This document shows positions 39,308 to 48,733 of a stretch of 64,000 nt of DNA, piece by piece (position 1 is the stretch's first letter; the number at the start of each line of letters is the position of its first letter). The notes beneath the pieces were generated by a model. The model saw nothing but the letters and a program-made list of their open reading frames with translations, was not told where the DNA came from and searched no databases. A program made the position numbers and the translations under genes. This DNA is from Azospirillum thiophilum (GTDB taxonomy: Bacteria > Pseudomonadota > Alphaproteobacteria > Azospirillales > Azospirillaceae): NCBI RefSeq assembly GCF_001305595.1, contig NZ_CP012402.1, positions 1,137,001 through 1,201,000 of the forward strand. Direction: 5' to 3'.

Positions 39308-39838
39308 ATGTTGAACCGACTCCTCCTGATCGCCGCACTCCTCCTATCGAGCGCACCCGTTTCGGCCCACGGCCCGACCCCGCAGAAGGTGGAGGAAAGC
39401 GTCGTCATCGCGGCCACCCCCGCGCTGGTGTGGGGGATGATCGCGGATTTCGCAGGTCTCGCGGGATGGCATCCGCTGGTCGCCGCCTGCACGGTGGCGG
39501 CGGAAACCGCCAGCAATGCCGAACGGACCCTGACGCTGCGCGACGGCGGCATGCTGGTCGAGAGCCTCGACGAGTTGAATGCTGGCGGACACAGCCTTTC
39601 CTATCGCCTGATCAAGCCGAACCTCGAGGCCTTTCCCGTCAGTTTCTACTCGGCCACCCTCACGGTGAGTGAAGCCCCGGACAACGGCAGCATGGTGCGA
39701 TGGTCCGCACGCTTCTACCGCGGCGACACCGGGAACTATCCGCCCGAGACGCTCGACGATACGGCCGCCCAGACTGCGATGGCCAATTTCATGCAGGCCG
39801 GTCTTGCGGGCCTGAAGGAGAAGATGGAACGGAGGTGA
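39308..39838 (+). CDS. mxaD: MxaD, SRPBCC-type periplasmic protein
   Basis: A 176-residue exported protein (signal peptide to PVSAHG) with a START-like fold (VEESVVIAATPALVWGMIADFAGLAGWHP). MxaD is reported to help electron transfer between MxaF and cytochrome cL. It is the last gene of the operon; mxaE and mxaH are absent. No intrinsic terminator was seen right after it. Confidence 0.9.
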   Translation: MLNRLLLIAALLLSSAPVSAHGPTPQKVEESVVIAATPALVWGMIADFAGLAGWHPLVAACTVAAETASNAERTLTLRDGGMLVESLDELNAGGHSLSYRLIKPNLEAFPVSFYSATLTVSEAPDNGSMVRWSARFYRGDTGNYPPETLDDTAAQTAMANFMQAGLAGLKEKMERR

Positions 39839-40037
39839 CCTCAGCCCTGGCGGCGCATCAGCGTTTCGGGATCGCCTCGGCCGTTCCAATCAGCCCGCCC
39901 CACAGTAAGAGCTCAAGCTGTGCCGGAACACGCTCTGTCGCAAGTTGGAACCGCGCATCCCCGCGAGCTGGAATGGAGCGATGTCGATCAACTATTACAC
40001 GAACAACGAGCTGCAATTGACGGGTATTTTCCATCGC

Positions 40038-40071
40038 AAAAAAAGAGCCCGCTGCCTGAGACAGAGCGGGC
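40038..40071 (-). terminator. Intrinsic terminator
   Basis: GCCCGCT (40047-40053) pairs with AGCGGGC (40065-40071), with an inner CTG/CAG pair, followed on the minus strand by TC and seven U (40044 down to 40038). It is the only classical hairpin-plus-U-tract terminator I noticed in the window. Confidence 0.8.
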
Positions 40072-40098
40072 CCTTCATAAGTAAATACCCTTTGTGCC
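40038..40098 (-). ncRNA. Putative small RNA of about 60 nt
   Basis: A consensus-like promoter on the minus strand is followed about 30 bases after its expected start by an intrinsic terminator, so the predicted RNA is only about 60 nt. Downstream lies only the antisense strand of mxaD, so it is not an obvious leader for a gene. An ATG lies inside but its frame runs through the terminator. No known sRNA family is recognised. Confidence 0.45.
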
Positions 40099-40103
40099 AG
40101 AAC

Positions 40104-40133
40104 AATATACAAATACGACCAATATGATGTCAA
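40104..40133 (-). promoter_or_regulatory. Sigma-70-like promoter
   Basis: TTGACA (40133-40128), 18 bases, TATATT (40109-40104), reading leftward. Close to consensus in an otherwise GC-rich genome. Confidence 0.6.
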
Positions 40134-40420
40134 TACGAAATTAGCATTATCCTCAAGAAAAAATTGCTTCATTGCGATTGGCATTGTTTTATTTTTATTT
40201 TATATCGTGCGGAATTACGTTGTGCAGAACATAAATCAAACACTATACAGGCAGTAATCGCATCATAGCGTCTCATTTTCTGGATATGCGACGCCTTAAG
40301 CTGCTCATCGATTTCGACAGCGGGACAGGGATCCGATGTCGATAGGACTGCCGTTCCCGATATGGATGGAAACATCCTGTTCGAAGGGGCGCACCATGGA
40401 CCGTAGGGGTGCCGCCCGAA

Positions 40421-40462
40421 GCCGCCGGCACCTCGACTATTTCCAATCGGGGTGCCGGCGGC
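40421..40462 (-). terminator. GC-rich stem-loop after the aldo/keto reductase
   Basis: GCCGCCGGCACC (40421-40432) and its exact complement (40451-40462) with an 18-base spacer, 80 bases past the stop codon of the minus-strand aldo/keto reductase. TGCCGGCA copies follow at its right, reminiscent of REP elements. Confidence 0.55.
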
Positions 40463-40542
40463 TGCCGGCAGACTCCGGCCTCTGCCGGATGAGTCTCGCA
40501 TTCGCCGGACCTGCGTCAGCCGGACCGGCCGGTATGCGGCAG

Positions 40543-41409
40543 TCAGGCCATGCGATCCAATGCTTCGACGGCGTCGGCGGGCAACTCCAGTTCCGCCGAC
40601 GCCAGATTCTCCCGCAGATGTCCGACCGAAGAGGTTCCCGGAATCAGCAGGACGTTGGGTGCGCGCTGCAACAGCCAGGCGAGCGCCACCTGCATGGGCG
40701 TCGCACCCAGACGGCGGGCGACGCCGGACAATGTGCCGGACTGGAGCGGCGTGAATCCGCCGAGCGGAAAGAACGGCACATAGGCGATCCCTTTGCCGGC
40801 AAGATCGTCGATCAAGGCATCATCCGCCCGGTGCACGAGATTGTAGTGGTTCTGCACGCAGACGATCCCACAGATGCGGCGGGCATCCTCGACCTGGATG
40901 GGCGTTGCGTTGCTGAGGCCGATGTGCCGCACCAGACCCCGTTGCTGGAGTTCGGCCAGCACGCTCAACGCCTGCTCGACCGGTCCTTCGGCGGGAGCAT
41001 GGCCGTTCTCGCCCCACAGCCGCAGATTGACGACGTCGAGTACGTCCAGGCCGAGATTGCGCAGATTGTCATGCACGGCCTGCCGCAGTTCGTCGGGCGA
41101 TGCCGCCGGCAACCAGGAAGCATCGTCGCCGCGCCGCGCACCGATCTTGGTCACGATCAGCAGATCGTCCGGATAGGGTGCCAGCGCCTCGCGGATCAGC
41201 CGGTTGGTGACATGCGGACCGTAGAAGTCGCTGGTGTCGATATGGTTCACACCCGCCGCGATGGCGTGGCGCAGAACGGCGATCGCGGCATCGCGGTCCT
41301 TCGGAGGACCGAACACGCCGGGACCGGCGAGTTGCATGGCCCCATAGCCGAGCCGCCTTACGGCAGTCCCGCCGAGAGAAAAACTACCGGACTTGTCGAT
41401 ACTGGACAT
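40543..41409 (-). CDS. Aldo/keto reductase, pyridoxal reductase (PdxI/YdbC)-like
   Basis: NADPH-dependent oxidoreductase with a TIM barrel, 288 residues. The N-terminal half closely follows the E. coli YdbC/PdxI pattern as I remember it: RLGYGAMQLAGPGVFGPP, GVNHIDTSDFYGPHVTN (catalytic Asp and Tyr), TKIGARRGDDASWLP (Lys), and PFFPLGGFTPLQS later. The usual AKR His position reads NLRL, as in that subfamily. AAGGAGA five bases before the ATG. It is divergent from a LysR regulator that probably controls it. Confidence 0.88.
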   Translation of the reverse strand: MSSIDKSGSFSLGGTAVRRLGYGAMQLAGPGVFGPPKDRDAAIAVLRHAIAAGVNHIDTSDFYGPHVTNRLIREALAPYPDDLLIVTKIGARRGDDASWLPAASPDELRQAVHDNLRNLGLDVLDVVNLRLWGENGHAPAEGPVEQALSVLAELQQRGLVRHIGLSNATPIQVEDARRICGIVCVQNHYNLVHRADDALIDDLAGKGIAYVPFFPLGGFTPLQSGTLSGVARRLGATPMQVALAWLLQRAPNVLLIPGTSSVGHLRENLASAELELPADAVEALDRMA

Positions 41410-41502
41410 GATCGTCTCCTTGATGGCTCGACCAAATCTAGCGGGGACGGTCCTATCCGATTAGTCTGCACAATAGGGACAACCCGTGCGGATTTCCGAA
41501 CA

Positions 41503-42411
41503 ATGCGACATGACCTGGGAGACCTGAACGCCTTCGTCGCCGTGGCGCGGGCACGCGGCTTTCGCGACGCTGCGCGCGCGGGCAACGTCAGCGCCTCCGC
41601 CCTCAGCGAAGCCGTGCGGCGGCTGGAAGGGCAACTCGGCGTCAGGCTGCTCAACCGCACCACGCGGAGCGTGGTGCCGACGGAAGCGGGCGAGCGGCTG
41701 CTGGCCCGGCTCGGCCCGGCCCTGCGCGAGGTGAACGCCGCGCTCGACGTGGTGAACGGGTTCCGTGACCGTGTGGCAGGCACTCTCAGGCTCAACGTGC
41801 CCGTCGTCGCGGCACGGCTGGTCCTGCCGGCGATCGTGCCCCCCTTCCTCGCAGCCTATCCCGAGATACAGCTGGATGTGATGGCGGAGGACAGCTTCGT
41901 CGACGTGCTGGCCGCCGGGTGCGACGCCGGCATCCGCTACGACGAACGGCTGGAACAGGATATGATCGCCGTCCCCATCGGTCCACGCCGGCAGCGCTTC
42001 GCGACCGCGGCCTCGCCCTCCTACCTCGCAGCGAGGGGACGTCCCGAACATCCCCGCGACCTGATGGCCCATGCATGCTTGCGCGGGCGCTTTTCCAGCG
42101 GCGCCATGCCACCCTGGGAGTTCGAGCGCGAGGGGGAGGTGATCCGGCTGGACCCATCCGGGCCGCTGGTGGTGGGTTCGGGAAGCGCCATGGAACTTGC
42201 GATCGAAACGGCCATTTCCGGTACCGGGGTGATCCACCTGTTCGAGCAATGGCTGCGGCCGCATCTGGACAGCGGGGCGCTGGAACCGGTGCTCGAGCCG
42301 TGGTGGCAGTCCTTTGCCGGTCCCTTCCTCTATTATCCCGGACGGCGCCTGGTGCCGGCACCGCTCCGGGCCTTCCTCGATTTCGTCAAGGCAAGGGGCG
42401 CGGCGGGCTGA
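41503..42411 (+). CDS. LysR-family transcriptional regulator
   Basis: A 302-residue regulator: N-terminal HTH (DLNAFVAVARARGFRDAARAGNVSASALSEAVRRLEGQLG), then LNRTTRSVVPTEAG and a substrate-binding domain (GTLRLNVPVVAARLVLPAIV). It is divergent from the aldo/keto reductase across 93 bp. Its 3' end overlaps the convergent argE-like gene by 26 bp. Confidence 0.93.
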   Translation: MRHDLGDLNAFVAVARARGFRDAARAGNVSASALSEAVRRLEGQLGVRLLNRTTRSVVPTEAGERLLARLGPALREVNAALDVVNGFRDRVAGTLRLNVPVVAARLVLPAIVPPFLAAYPEIQLDVMAEDSFVDVLAAGCDAGIRYDERLEQDMIAVPIGPRRQRFATAASPSYLAARGRPEHPRDLMAHACLRGRFSSGAMPPWEFEREGEVIRLDPSGPLVVGSGSAMELAIETAISGTGVIHLFEQWLRPHLDSGALEPVLEPWWQSFAGPFLYYPGRRLVPAPLRAFLDFVKARGAAG

Positions 42412-43558
42412 CGCGGCCGAGCGCGCCGGCCAGCGCCTCCATGAAGCGGTCTCCGGCCGCCAATTGAGATACTTCGATGAACTCGTCGGGCTTGTGGCCC
42501 TGGGCCATCGAGCCCGGACCGCAGACGATGGTCGGGTAGCCGTCCCGGCTGAAATGGCCGGCCTCGGTGGTGTAGGCGACGACGGCGCTGTCGTTGTCAC
42601 CGGTGATCCGCCGCAAGAGGACGGCGATGTCGGAGCCGGGATCGGCGACGAATCCCGGGGTGTCGCAGAACACCGACAGGGTGATGCCGGTGTCGGGGGC
42701 GACGGCGCGCATCTCCGGTTCCAGCACGTCGCGGCAATGTCTTTCGACCGATTGCAGGATCCGGTGGGGATCCTCGGTCGGCAGATGACGGATCTCCAGG
42801 TCGAACCGGCAGTCCCGCGGCACGATGTTGAACGCCGTACCACCTTGCACCGTGCCGACATGCAAAGTGGTCGTGGAGGGTATGAAGCGGTGATCGAACG
42901 GCCCTTCCCGATAGCGCCGCTCGCACTCCAGCCGGACAAAGTCGATGATCCGGGCGGCGTACTGGACGGCATTGACGCCCTCCGGCGCCGTCGAGCTGTG
43001 GCATTCGAAGCCGCGGACATGGCCATGGGCGCACAGGATGCCCTTATGGCCGATCACCAGCTTCATCATGGTCGGCTCGCCGACGATGCAGGCGGCCGGC
43101 CGGATGCCGCGCCGGCGGATGGCCTCGAGCAAACTCGGCACACCGATGCAGCCGATCTCCTCGTCATAGGAAAAGGCGAGATGTACGGGCCGGTCGAGCG
43201 ATGCCGCCTTGAAGCGTTCCACGGCATTCAGCGCGACCGCGATGAAGCCCTTCATGTCGGCCGTGCCGCGGCCGAAGAGCTTGCCCTCGCGTTCGGTCAG
43301 GGTGAAGGGATCGCTGCTCCAGGACTGGCCGTCCACCGGCACCACGTCGGTGTGGCCCGACAGCACGATGCCGCCGTCGCACTCGGGTCCGACGGTCGCC
43401 CACAAATGGGCCTTGGTCCCGGTCTCATCATGGATCAGGTCGGAGCGGATTCCCTGTTGCTCCAGATAATCGCGGACCCAGTCGATCAGCGCCAGATTGG
43501 ACTTCGAACTGACCGTGTCGAAACCGACCAGACGGCTCAGGATGTCTCTACTCGTCAT
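42386..43558 (-). CDS. M20-family deacetylase, ArgE (acetylornithine deacetylase)-like
   Basis: Zinc amidase of 390 residues that probably removes acyl groups from amino acids. Metal-site motifs: LSGHTDVVPVDG, GRGTADMKGF, SYDEEIGCIG with the general base Glu, and the last His in MAQGHKPDEF. The annotated partner could be N-acetylornithine, but the liv transporter next to it and the D-amino-acid cluster further on suggest scavenging rather than arginine synthesis. GGAGA six bases before the ATG. 45 bp past the end of livM, same strand. Confidence 0.88.
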   Translation of the reverse strand: MTSRDILSRLVGFDTVSSKSNLALIDWVRDYLEQQGIRSDLIHDETGTKAHLWATVGPECDGGIVLSGHTDVVPVDGQSWSSDPFTLTEREGKLFGRGTADMKGFIAVALNAVERFKAASLDRPVHLAFSYDEEIGCIGVPSLLEAIRRRGIRPAACIVGEPTMMKLVIGHKGILCAHGHVRGFECHSSTAPEGVNAVQYAARIIDFVRLECERRYREGPFDHRFIPSTTTLHVGTVQGGTAFNIVPRDCRFDLEIRHLPTEDPHRILQSVERHCRDVLEPEMRAVAPDTGITLSVFCDTPGFVADPGSDIAVLLRRITGDNDSAVVAYTTEAGHFSRDGYPTIVCGPGSMAQGHKPDEFIEVSQLAAGDRFMEALAGALGRVSPPRPLP

Positions 43559-43603
43559 GACAGTCTCCGAATGACGATAGGGCTTTACGGCCACCGCCCC
43601 TGG

Positions 43604-44581
43604 TTAAACGGGCTTCCTGCCCTTGGCGTCGATGCGCCCGACGATCTCCCCGACGATTCCGCGGCGGAACAGCAGGACGCAGCCGACAAAGATGCAGCCG
43701 ATGACCACCGGCACCGGCAGGCTGGTGGCGGCGAGGTAGCTCTCCAGCGTCACCACCAGCGCCGCCCCCACCACCGGGCCGAGCAGCGTGCCCATGCCGC
43801 CGAGCAGCGTCATCAGCACCACCTCGCCCGACATCTGCCACGTCACGTCGGTCAGCGAGGCCAGTTGGAACACCAGCGCCTTGGTCCCGCCGGCCAGCCC
43901 CGCCAAGCTTGCCGACAGCACGAAGGCCACCAGCTTGTAGCGGTCGGTGCGGTAGCCGAGCGACACCGCCCGCGGCTCGTTCTCGCGGATCGCCTTCAGC
44001 ACCTGACCGAACGGCGAATGCACCGTGCGCCACACCAGCGCAAAGCCGCCGAGGAAGATCGCCAGCACCACATAATACATCGTCAGCGGCTGGCCGAGGT
44101 CGAACAGCCCGAACAGCATGCCGCGCGGCACGCCCTGGATGCCGTCCTCGCCATGGGTGAAGGGAAGCTGCAGCGCCAGGAAGAACACCATCTGGCTCAA
44201 GGCCAGCGTGATCATGGCGAAGTAGATGCCCTGCCGCCGGATCGCGATCAGCCCGAAGACCAGCCCCATCAGCCCGGCGACGGCGGTGGCGGCGAGCAGG
44301 CCCGCCTCCGGCGCCCAGCCCCATTCCTTCACCGTGTGGGCGGCGATGTAGGCCGCCGATCCGAAGAAGGCGGCATGGCCGAAGCTCAACAGGCCGGCGA
44401 AGCCGATCAGCAGGTTGAAGGCGCAGGCGAACAGCGCGAAGCACAGCACCTTCATCAGGAACACCGGATACAGCAGGAACGGTGCCAGCACCGCCAGCAG
44501 CAGACCGCCCCCCAGCAGCAACGCCTTGCGCGCCCCCGCCTCCATCCCCGTCCGCGGCAGCGCCTGGGTTTGCATGCTCAT
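43604..44581 (-). CDS. livM: Branched-chain amino acid type ABC permease LivM
   Basis: Inner-membrane permease of 325 residues with about nine hydrophobic segments and the LivM signature (AFNLLIGFAGLLSFGHAAFFG, RENEPRAVSLGY). Begins four bases after the livH stop, ribosome site GGGAGAG. Substrate of HAAT-type importers is not fixed by the permease. Confidence 0.94.
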   Translation of the reverse strand: MSMQTQALPRTGMEAGARKALLLGGGLLLAVLAPFLLYPVFLMKVLCFALFACAFNLLIGFAGLLSFGHAAFFGSAAYIAAHTVKEWGWAPEAGLLAATAVAGLMGLVFGLIAIRRQGIYFAMITLALSQMVFFLALQLPFTHGEDGIQGVPRGMLFGLFDLGQPLTMYYVVLAIFLGGFALVWRTVHSPFGQVLKAIRENEPRAVSLGYRTDRYKLVAFVLSASLAGLAGGTKALVFQLASLTDVTWQMSGEVVLMTLLGGMGTLLGPVVGAALVVTLESYLAATSLPVPVVIGCIFVGCVLLFRRGIVGEIVGRIDAKGRKPV

Positions 44582-44584
44582 CGC

Positions 44585-45472
44585 TTATCTCTCCCGTCCG
44601 AACAGGCCGGCCGGCTTCACCATCAGCACCACGGCCATGATCACGAACACCACGATGTTGGAGGCCTCCGGGTAGACCACCTTGGTCAGCCCCTCCAGCA
44701 GCCCCAGCCCCAGCCCGGTCACGATGGCGCCGAGGATCGAGCCCATGCCGCCGATCACCACCACCGCGAACACCACGATGATGATGTTGGAGCCCATCAG
44801 CGGCGACACCTGGTAGATCGGCGCCGCCAGCACCCCGGCCAGACCGGCCAGCGCCACCCCGAAGCCGTAGGTCAGCGACACCATCACCGGCACATTGATG
44901 CCGAAGGCCTGCACCAGCGTCGGGTTCTCCGTCGCCGCGCGCAGATACGCCCCCAGCCTGGTCCGCTCGATGGCGAACCAGGTGCCCAGGCACACCAGCA
45001 GCGAGGCCGCCACCACCCAGCCGCGATATGTCGGCAGATACATGAAGCCCAGGTTGGTGCCGCCCTTCAGCAGGTCCGGGATCGGATAGGGCTGGCCCGA
45101 CACGCCATACTGGTGGCGGAAGGCGCCCTCGAAGATCAGCGCCAGCCCGAAGGTCAGCAGCAGCCCATAGAGATGGTCGACCTTGTAGAGCCGGCGCAGC
45201 ATCGTGCGTTCCAGCACCAGCCCGACGGCGCCGACCACCAGGGGCGCCAGCACCAGCGCCCCCCAATAGCCGATGCCGGCATGGCTCAGCAGCAGCCACG
45301 CCACGAAGGCGCCGACCATGTACAAGGCGCCATGCGCCATGTTGACGACGTTGAGCATGCCGAAGATCACCGCCAGCCCGAGGCTGAGCAGCGCATAGAA
45401 GGAGCCGTTGATCAGGCCGAGCAGCAGCTGGCCGAACAGGGCCTGCGGCGGAATGCCGAGCAGATGGGACAT
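44585..45472 (-). CDS. livH: Branched-chain amino acid type ABC permease LivH
   Basis: A 295-residue permease, LivH signature LLLGLINGSFYALLSLGLAVIFGMLNVVNMAHG, IERTRLGAYLRAATENP and the loop GGMGSILGAIVTGLGLG. Partner of LivM. Confidence 0.95.
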   Translation of the reverse strand: MSHLLGIPPQALFGQLLLGLINGSFYALLSLGLAVIFGMLNVVNMAHGALYMVGAFVAWLLLSHAGIGYWGALVLAPLVVGAVGLVLERTMLRRLYKVDHLYGLLLTFGLALIFEGAFRHQYGVSGQPYPIPDLLKGGTNLGFMYLPTYRGWVVAASLLVCLGTWFAIERTRLGAYLRAATENPTLVQAFGINVPVMVSLTYGFGVALAGLAGVLAAPIYQVSPLMGSNIIIVVFAVVVIGGMGSILGAIVTGLGLGLLEGLTKVVYPEASNIVVFVIMAVVLMVKPAGLFGRER

Positions 45473-45493
45473 GGTGGGTCTCTCGTCTCCCGC

Positions 45494-46208
<715 letters not shown>

Positions 46209-46216
<8 letters not shown>

Positions 46217-46964
46217 GTCCGGTCCCCATATACGCTTCCATCACCTGCGGGTTCTTCGACACCACCTCGTAGGGCCCCTCGGCGAGGATCTCGCCGCGGC
46301 GGAGCACGGTGATGGTGTCGGAGAGATGGGCGACGACAGACAGGTTGTGCTCGACCATCAGCACGGTGCGGTCGGCGGCGACGCGCTTGATCAGGGCCGC
46401 GGTGCCCTCGATGTCCTCATGGCCCATGCCGGCCAGCGGCTCGTCGAGCAGCATCACCTCCGGGTCGAGCGCCAGGGTGGTGGCGATCTCGAGAGCCCGC
46501 TTGCGGCCATAGGGCAGCTCGGCGGCGGTGTGCCCGGCCCAGGGGGAGAGGTTGACCGCCTCGATCAGCTCCAGCGCGCGATCGTGCAGGTCGTAGAGCG
46601 ACGACTCCGACTTCCAGAAATGGAAGCTGGTGCCGAGCGGGCGCTGGAGCGCGACGCGGACATTCTCCAGCACGCTGAGATGCGGGAAGACGGCCGAGAT
46701 CTGGAAGGACCGCACCAAGCCCATCAGCGCGATGTCGGCCGGCTTGGTGCGGATGATGTCGCGGCCCTTGTAGAGGATCTGGCCGCGCGTCGGCGTCAGG
46801 AACTTGGTGAGCAGGTTGAACACCGTGCTCTTGCCGGCGCCGTTCGGGCCGATCAACGCATGGATGGTGCCCCGCTTCACCTGCAGGTTCACCTCCTTGA
46901 CCGCGACGAAACCTCCGAACTCCTTGGAAAGGCCCCGGGCCTCCAGAATGATGTCGTCATTCAA
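46209..46964 (-). CDS. livG: ABC importer ATPase LivG
   Basis: Nucleotide-binding subunit: Walker A GPNGAGKST, LPYGRKRALEIATTLALDP (the LivG form of the signature), Walker B VMLLDEPLAGM. I chose a TTG at 46964 because GGGAG lies seven bases before it and the product then begins like other LivG proteins (NDDIILEARGLSKEFGG); an ATG 15 codons upstream at 47009 has no ribosome site. Confidence 0.92.
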
Positions 46965-47048
46965 GGTCGCGCTCCCGCGTTCTTTGTGGCTGACGGTGGA
47001 TAAGGGCATCGAGGAGCCGCGGCGGCGTCTCCCCGATCTGCCGACCCT

Positions 47049-48320
47049 TCATTTCCGGCTGCTTGCCGTGTTGACCAGGGGGCACTCGCTTTGGCTCAGC
47101 GGCAGGTACGCCTCGCTCGCCGGGATCGTCGCGACCAGCTTGTAATATTCCCAGGGGCCCTTCACCTCGGCCGGTTCCTTGACCTGGACCAGGTAGAAAT
47201 CATGGACGAGCTTGTTGTCAGCCCGCAGCATCGCTCCGCGCGCATAGAAATCGTCGACGGGCATCGATCGCATCTTTTCCATGACGGCTGCGGTCGAATC
47301 CGTACCGGCCGCCGCGACGGCCTTCAGGTAATGCAGCACGGCGGAATAGACGGCGGCCTGGGGTGCCGTCGGCATTCTGTTGCGGGCCTGATAGAAACGC
47401 CGGCCGAAGGCCCTGGTCTCGTCATTCAGATCCCAATACCAGGCGGTTACGGTCGTCAATCCTTTTGCGATCTCCGGCCCCATGCTGTGCACATCGGTCA
47501 GGAACATCAGCTCGGCAACCACCTTCTGCGAGCCCGTGTTCATGCCGAACTCGGTCCATTGCTTCATCGCGGCGACGAGCTGGTCGCCGGCATTCGCAAA
47601 GGCGATGACCTTCGCCTGCGAGCCGCTCGCCTGCAGAATGAAGGAGCTGTAGTCGACGGTGCCGAGCGGATGGAAGACTGCGCCAGCCGATTTTCCGCCG
47701 ACCTCGGACAATATCCGCTGCGACTCCGATACCATGTTCCTGCCGAAGGCATAGTCGGCGGCAATGAAGAACCAGCCATCCAGTCCTTCGGAGACGAGCT
47801 TGCGGATCGGGGCGGCGACCAGATTGTAATTGTCGTGAAGCCAAGCGATGCCCGTCGGCGAGCATTGCTTGCCGCTGATCTCGGTCGTTCCGACCGCCGA
47901 ATAGATGACGATCCTGTTCTTGTCCCGGGCAACCGATTGGATCGCCAATGCCACGGCGGAGTTTCCGACATCGGCGATCATGTCGACGCCGTCGACATCG
48001 AACCACCGGCGCACGACCTGGGAACCGATGTCGGCCTTGTTCTGATGGTCGGCGGTAACAAGCTCGACCTTCAGGTCAGGCTTCAATTTTTGAAAGTCCT
48101 CGATCGCCAATTTGGCGGCGACGACCGACCCGGGCCCCGCCAAATCGGACAATGCCCCCGATTGATCGTTTATGATGCCGATCCGCACCACGCCGTCCGA
48201 GATTTCAGCCGCCGAAACATCGGCCACGATCGCCATGGCCGAAAATGCAGCAGCAGCCGTGGATATCCGGATCGCGGAACGGAACCAAGACTTGATGGAT
48301 TGGCTTCGATGATGGTGCAT
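47049..48320 (-). CDS. HAAT-type periplasmic substrate-binding protein
   Basis: A 423-residue LivK/amide-binding-like protein with a signal peptide ending VADVSA-AEI. Mature start SDGVVRIGIINDQSGALSDLAGPGSV is typical of the family; IAFANAGDQLVAAMKQW and LTDVHSMGPEIAKGL follow. It is the first gene of the liv operon, which ends with argE-like. Ligand unknown: an amino acid, amide or short acyl compound. Confidence 0.9.
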   Translation of the reverse strand: MHHHRSQSIKSWFRSAIRISTAAAAFSAMAIVADVSAAEISDGVVRIGIINDQSGALSDLAGPGSVVAAKLAIEDFQKLKPDLKVELVTADHQNKADIGSQVVRRWFDVDGVDMIADVGNSAVALAIQSVARDKNRIVIYSAVGTTEISGKQCSPTGIAWLHDNYNLVAAPIRKLVSEGLDGWFFIAADYAFGRNMVSESQRILSEVGGKSAGAVFHPLGTVDYSSFILQASGSQAKVIAFANAGDQLVAAMKQWTEFGMNTGSQKVVAELMFLTDVHSMGPEIAKGLTTVTAWYWDLNDETRAFGRRFYQARNRMPTAPQAAVYSAVLHYLKAVAAAGTDSTAAVMEKMRSMPVDDFYARGAMLRADNKLVHDFYLVQVKEPAEVKGPWEYYKLVATIPASEAYLPLSQSECPLVNTASSRK

Positions 48321-48733
48321 GTTTCCCGTCGTCCCTGCGCTGAGTCGGTCATTGCGATTGCTGTGGCGCGATGGTTACCTCCGCCCGACGACGCCCCTGC
48401 CCTCTTCGCCAGTCGAATGTTCCGACAGTCCTCGGAATCCCCATTGCGCCCCTGAAACGGCATCATCGGATCGCAAGCGGTCTTTGACTCGTCCATCGAC
48501 TAAGGACGGTGTGGCTTAATCCGGTACTCGGCCCGGCATTCGTCGTTGAAAGGCGGAGACTACGTGCAAGCTCCCCGTTCTGGTTGCAGCACCCTTGCCG
48601 ACCGTTGAGGTCCGGCCGATATGCCTACCAGATTATGTTAACTTTCTTACTTTGGCGGGGCGCCCCCTTGACCACCATCCTCCTAGGGGAGGATGGCGGG
48701 CGGACCCGTACCTCTCTCGGGATTCAAGCACTG
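48321..48733. other. Intergenic region upstream of the liv operon
   Basis: 413 bp without a supported gene. It should hold the liv promoter. A short inverted repeat CGTCC-N9-GGACG (48490-48508) and the terminator at 48675-48696 were noticed, nothing else. Confidence 0.45.
48675..48696 (-). terminator. Stem-loop after the GlxA-type regulator
   Basis: CCATCCTCC (48675-48683), loop TAGG, GGAGGATGG (48688-48696), 37 bases past the regulator stop on the minus strand. A second GC-rich hairpin (GGCGGGGCGCCCCC) follows at about 48655-48668. Confidence 0.6.

Larger units (their letters stand above)
39839..40542. other. Mixed intergenic region with AT-rich core
   Basis: No protein gene is supported. 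39839-40020 is GC-average and featureless. About 40020-40330 is strongly AT-rich and contains the short transcript unit at 40038-40133. 40421-40462 is a stem-loop after the aldo/keto reductase. Confidence 0.5.

Noticed and set aside
39858..40184. Small minus-strand protein gene
   Set aside because: The frame runs through a clear intrinsic terminator and has no ribosome site; its residues are not conserved-looking.
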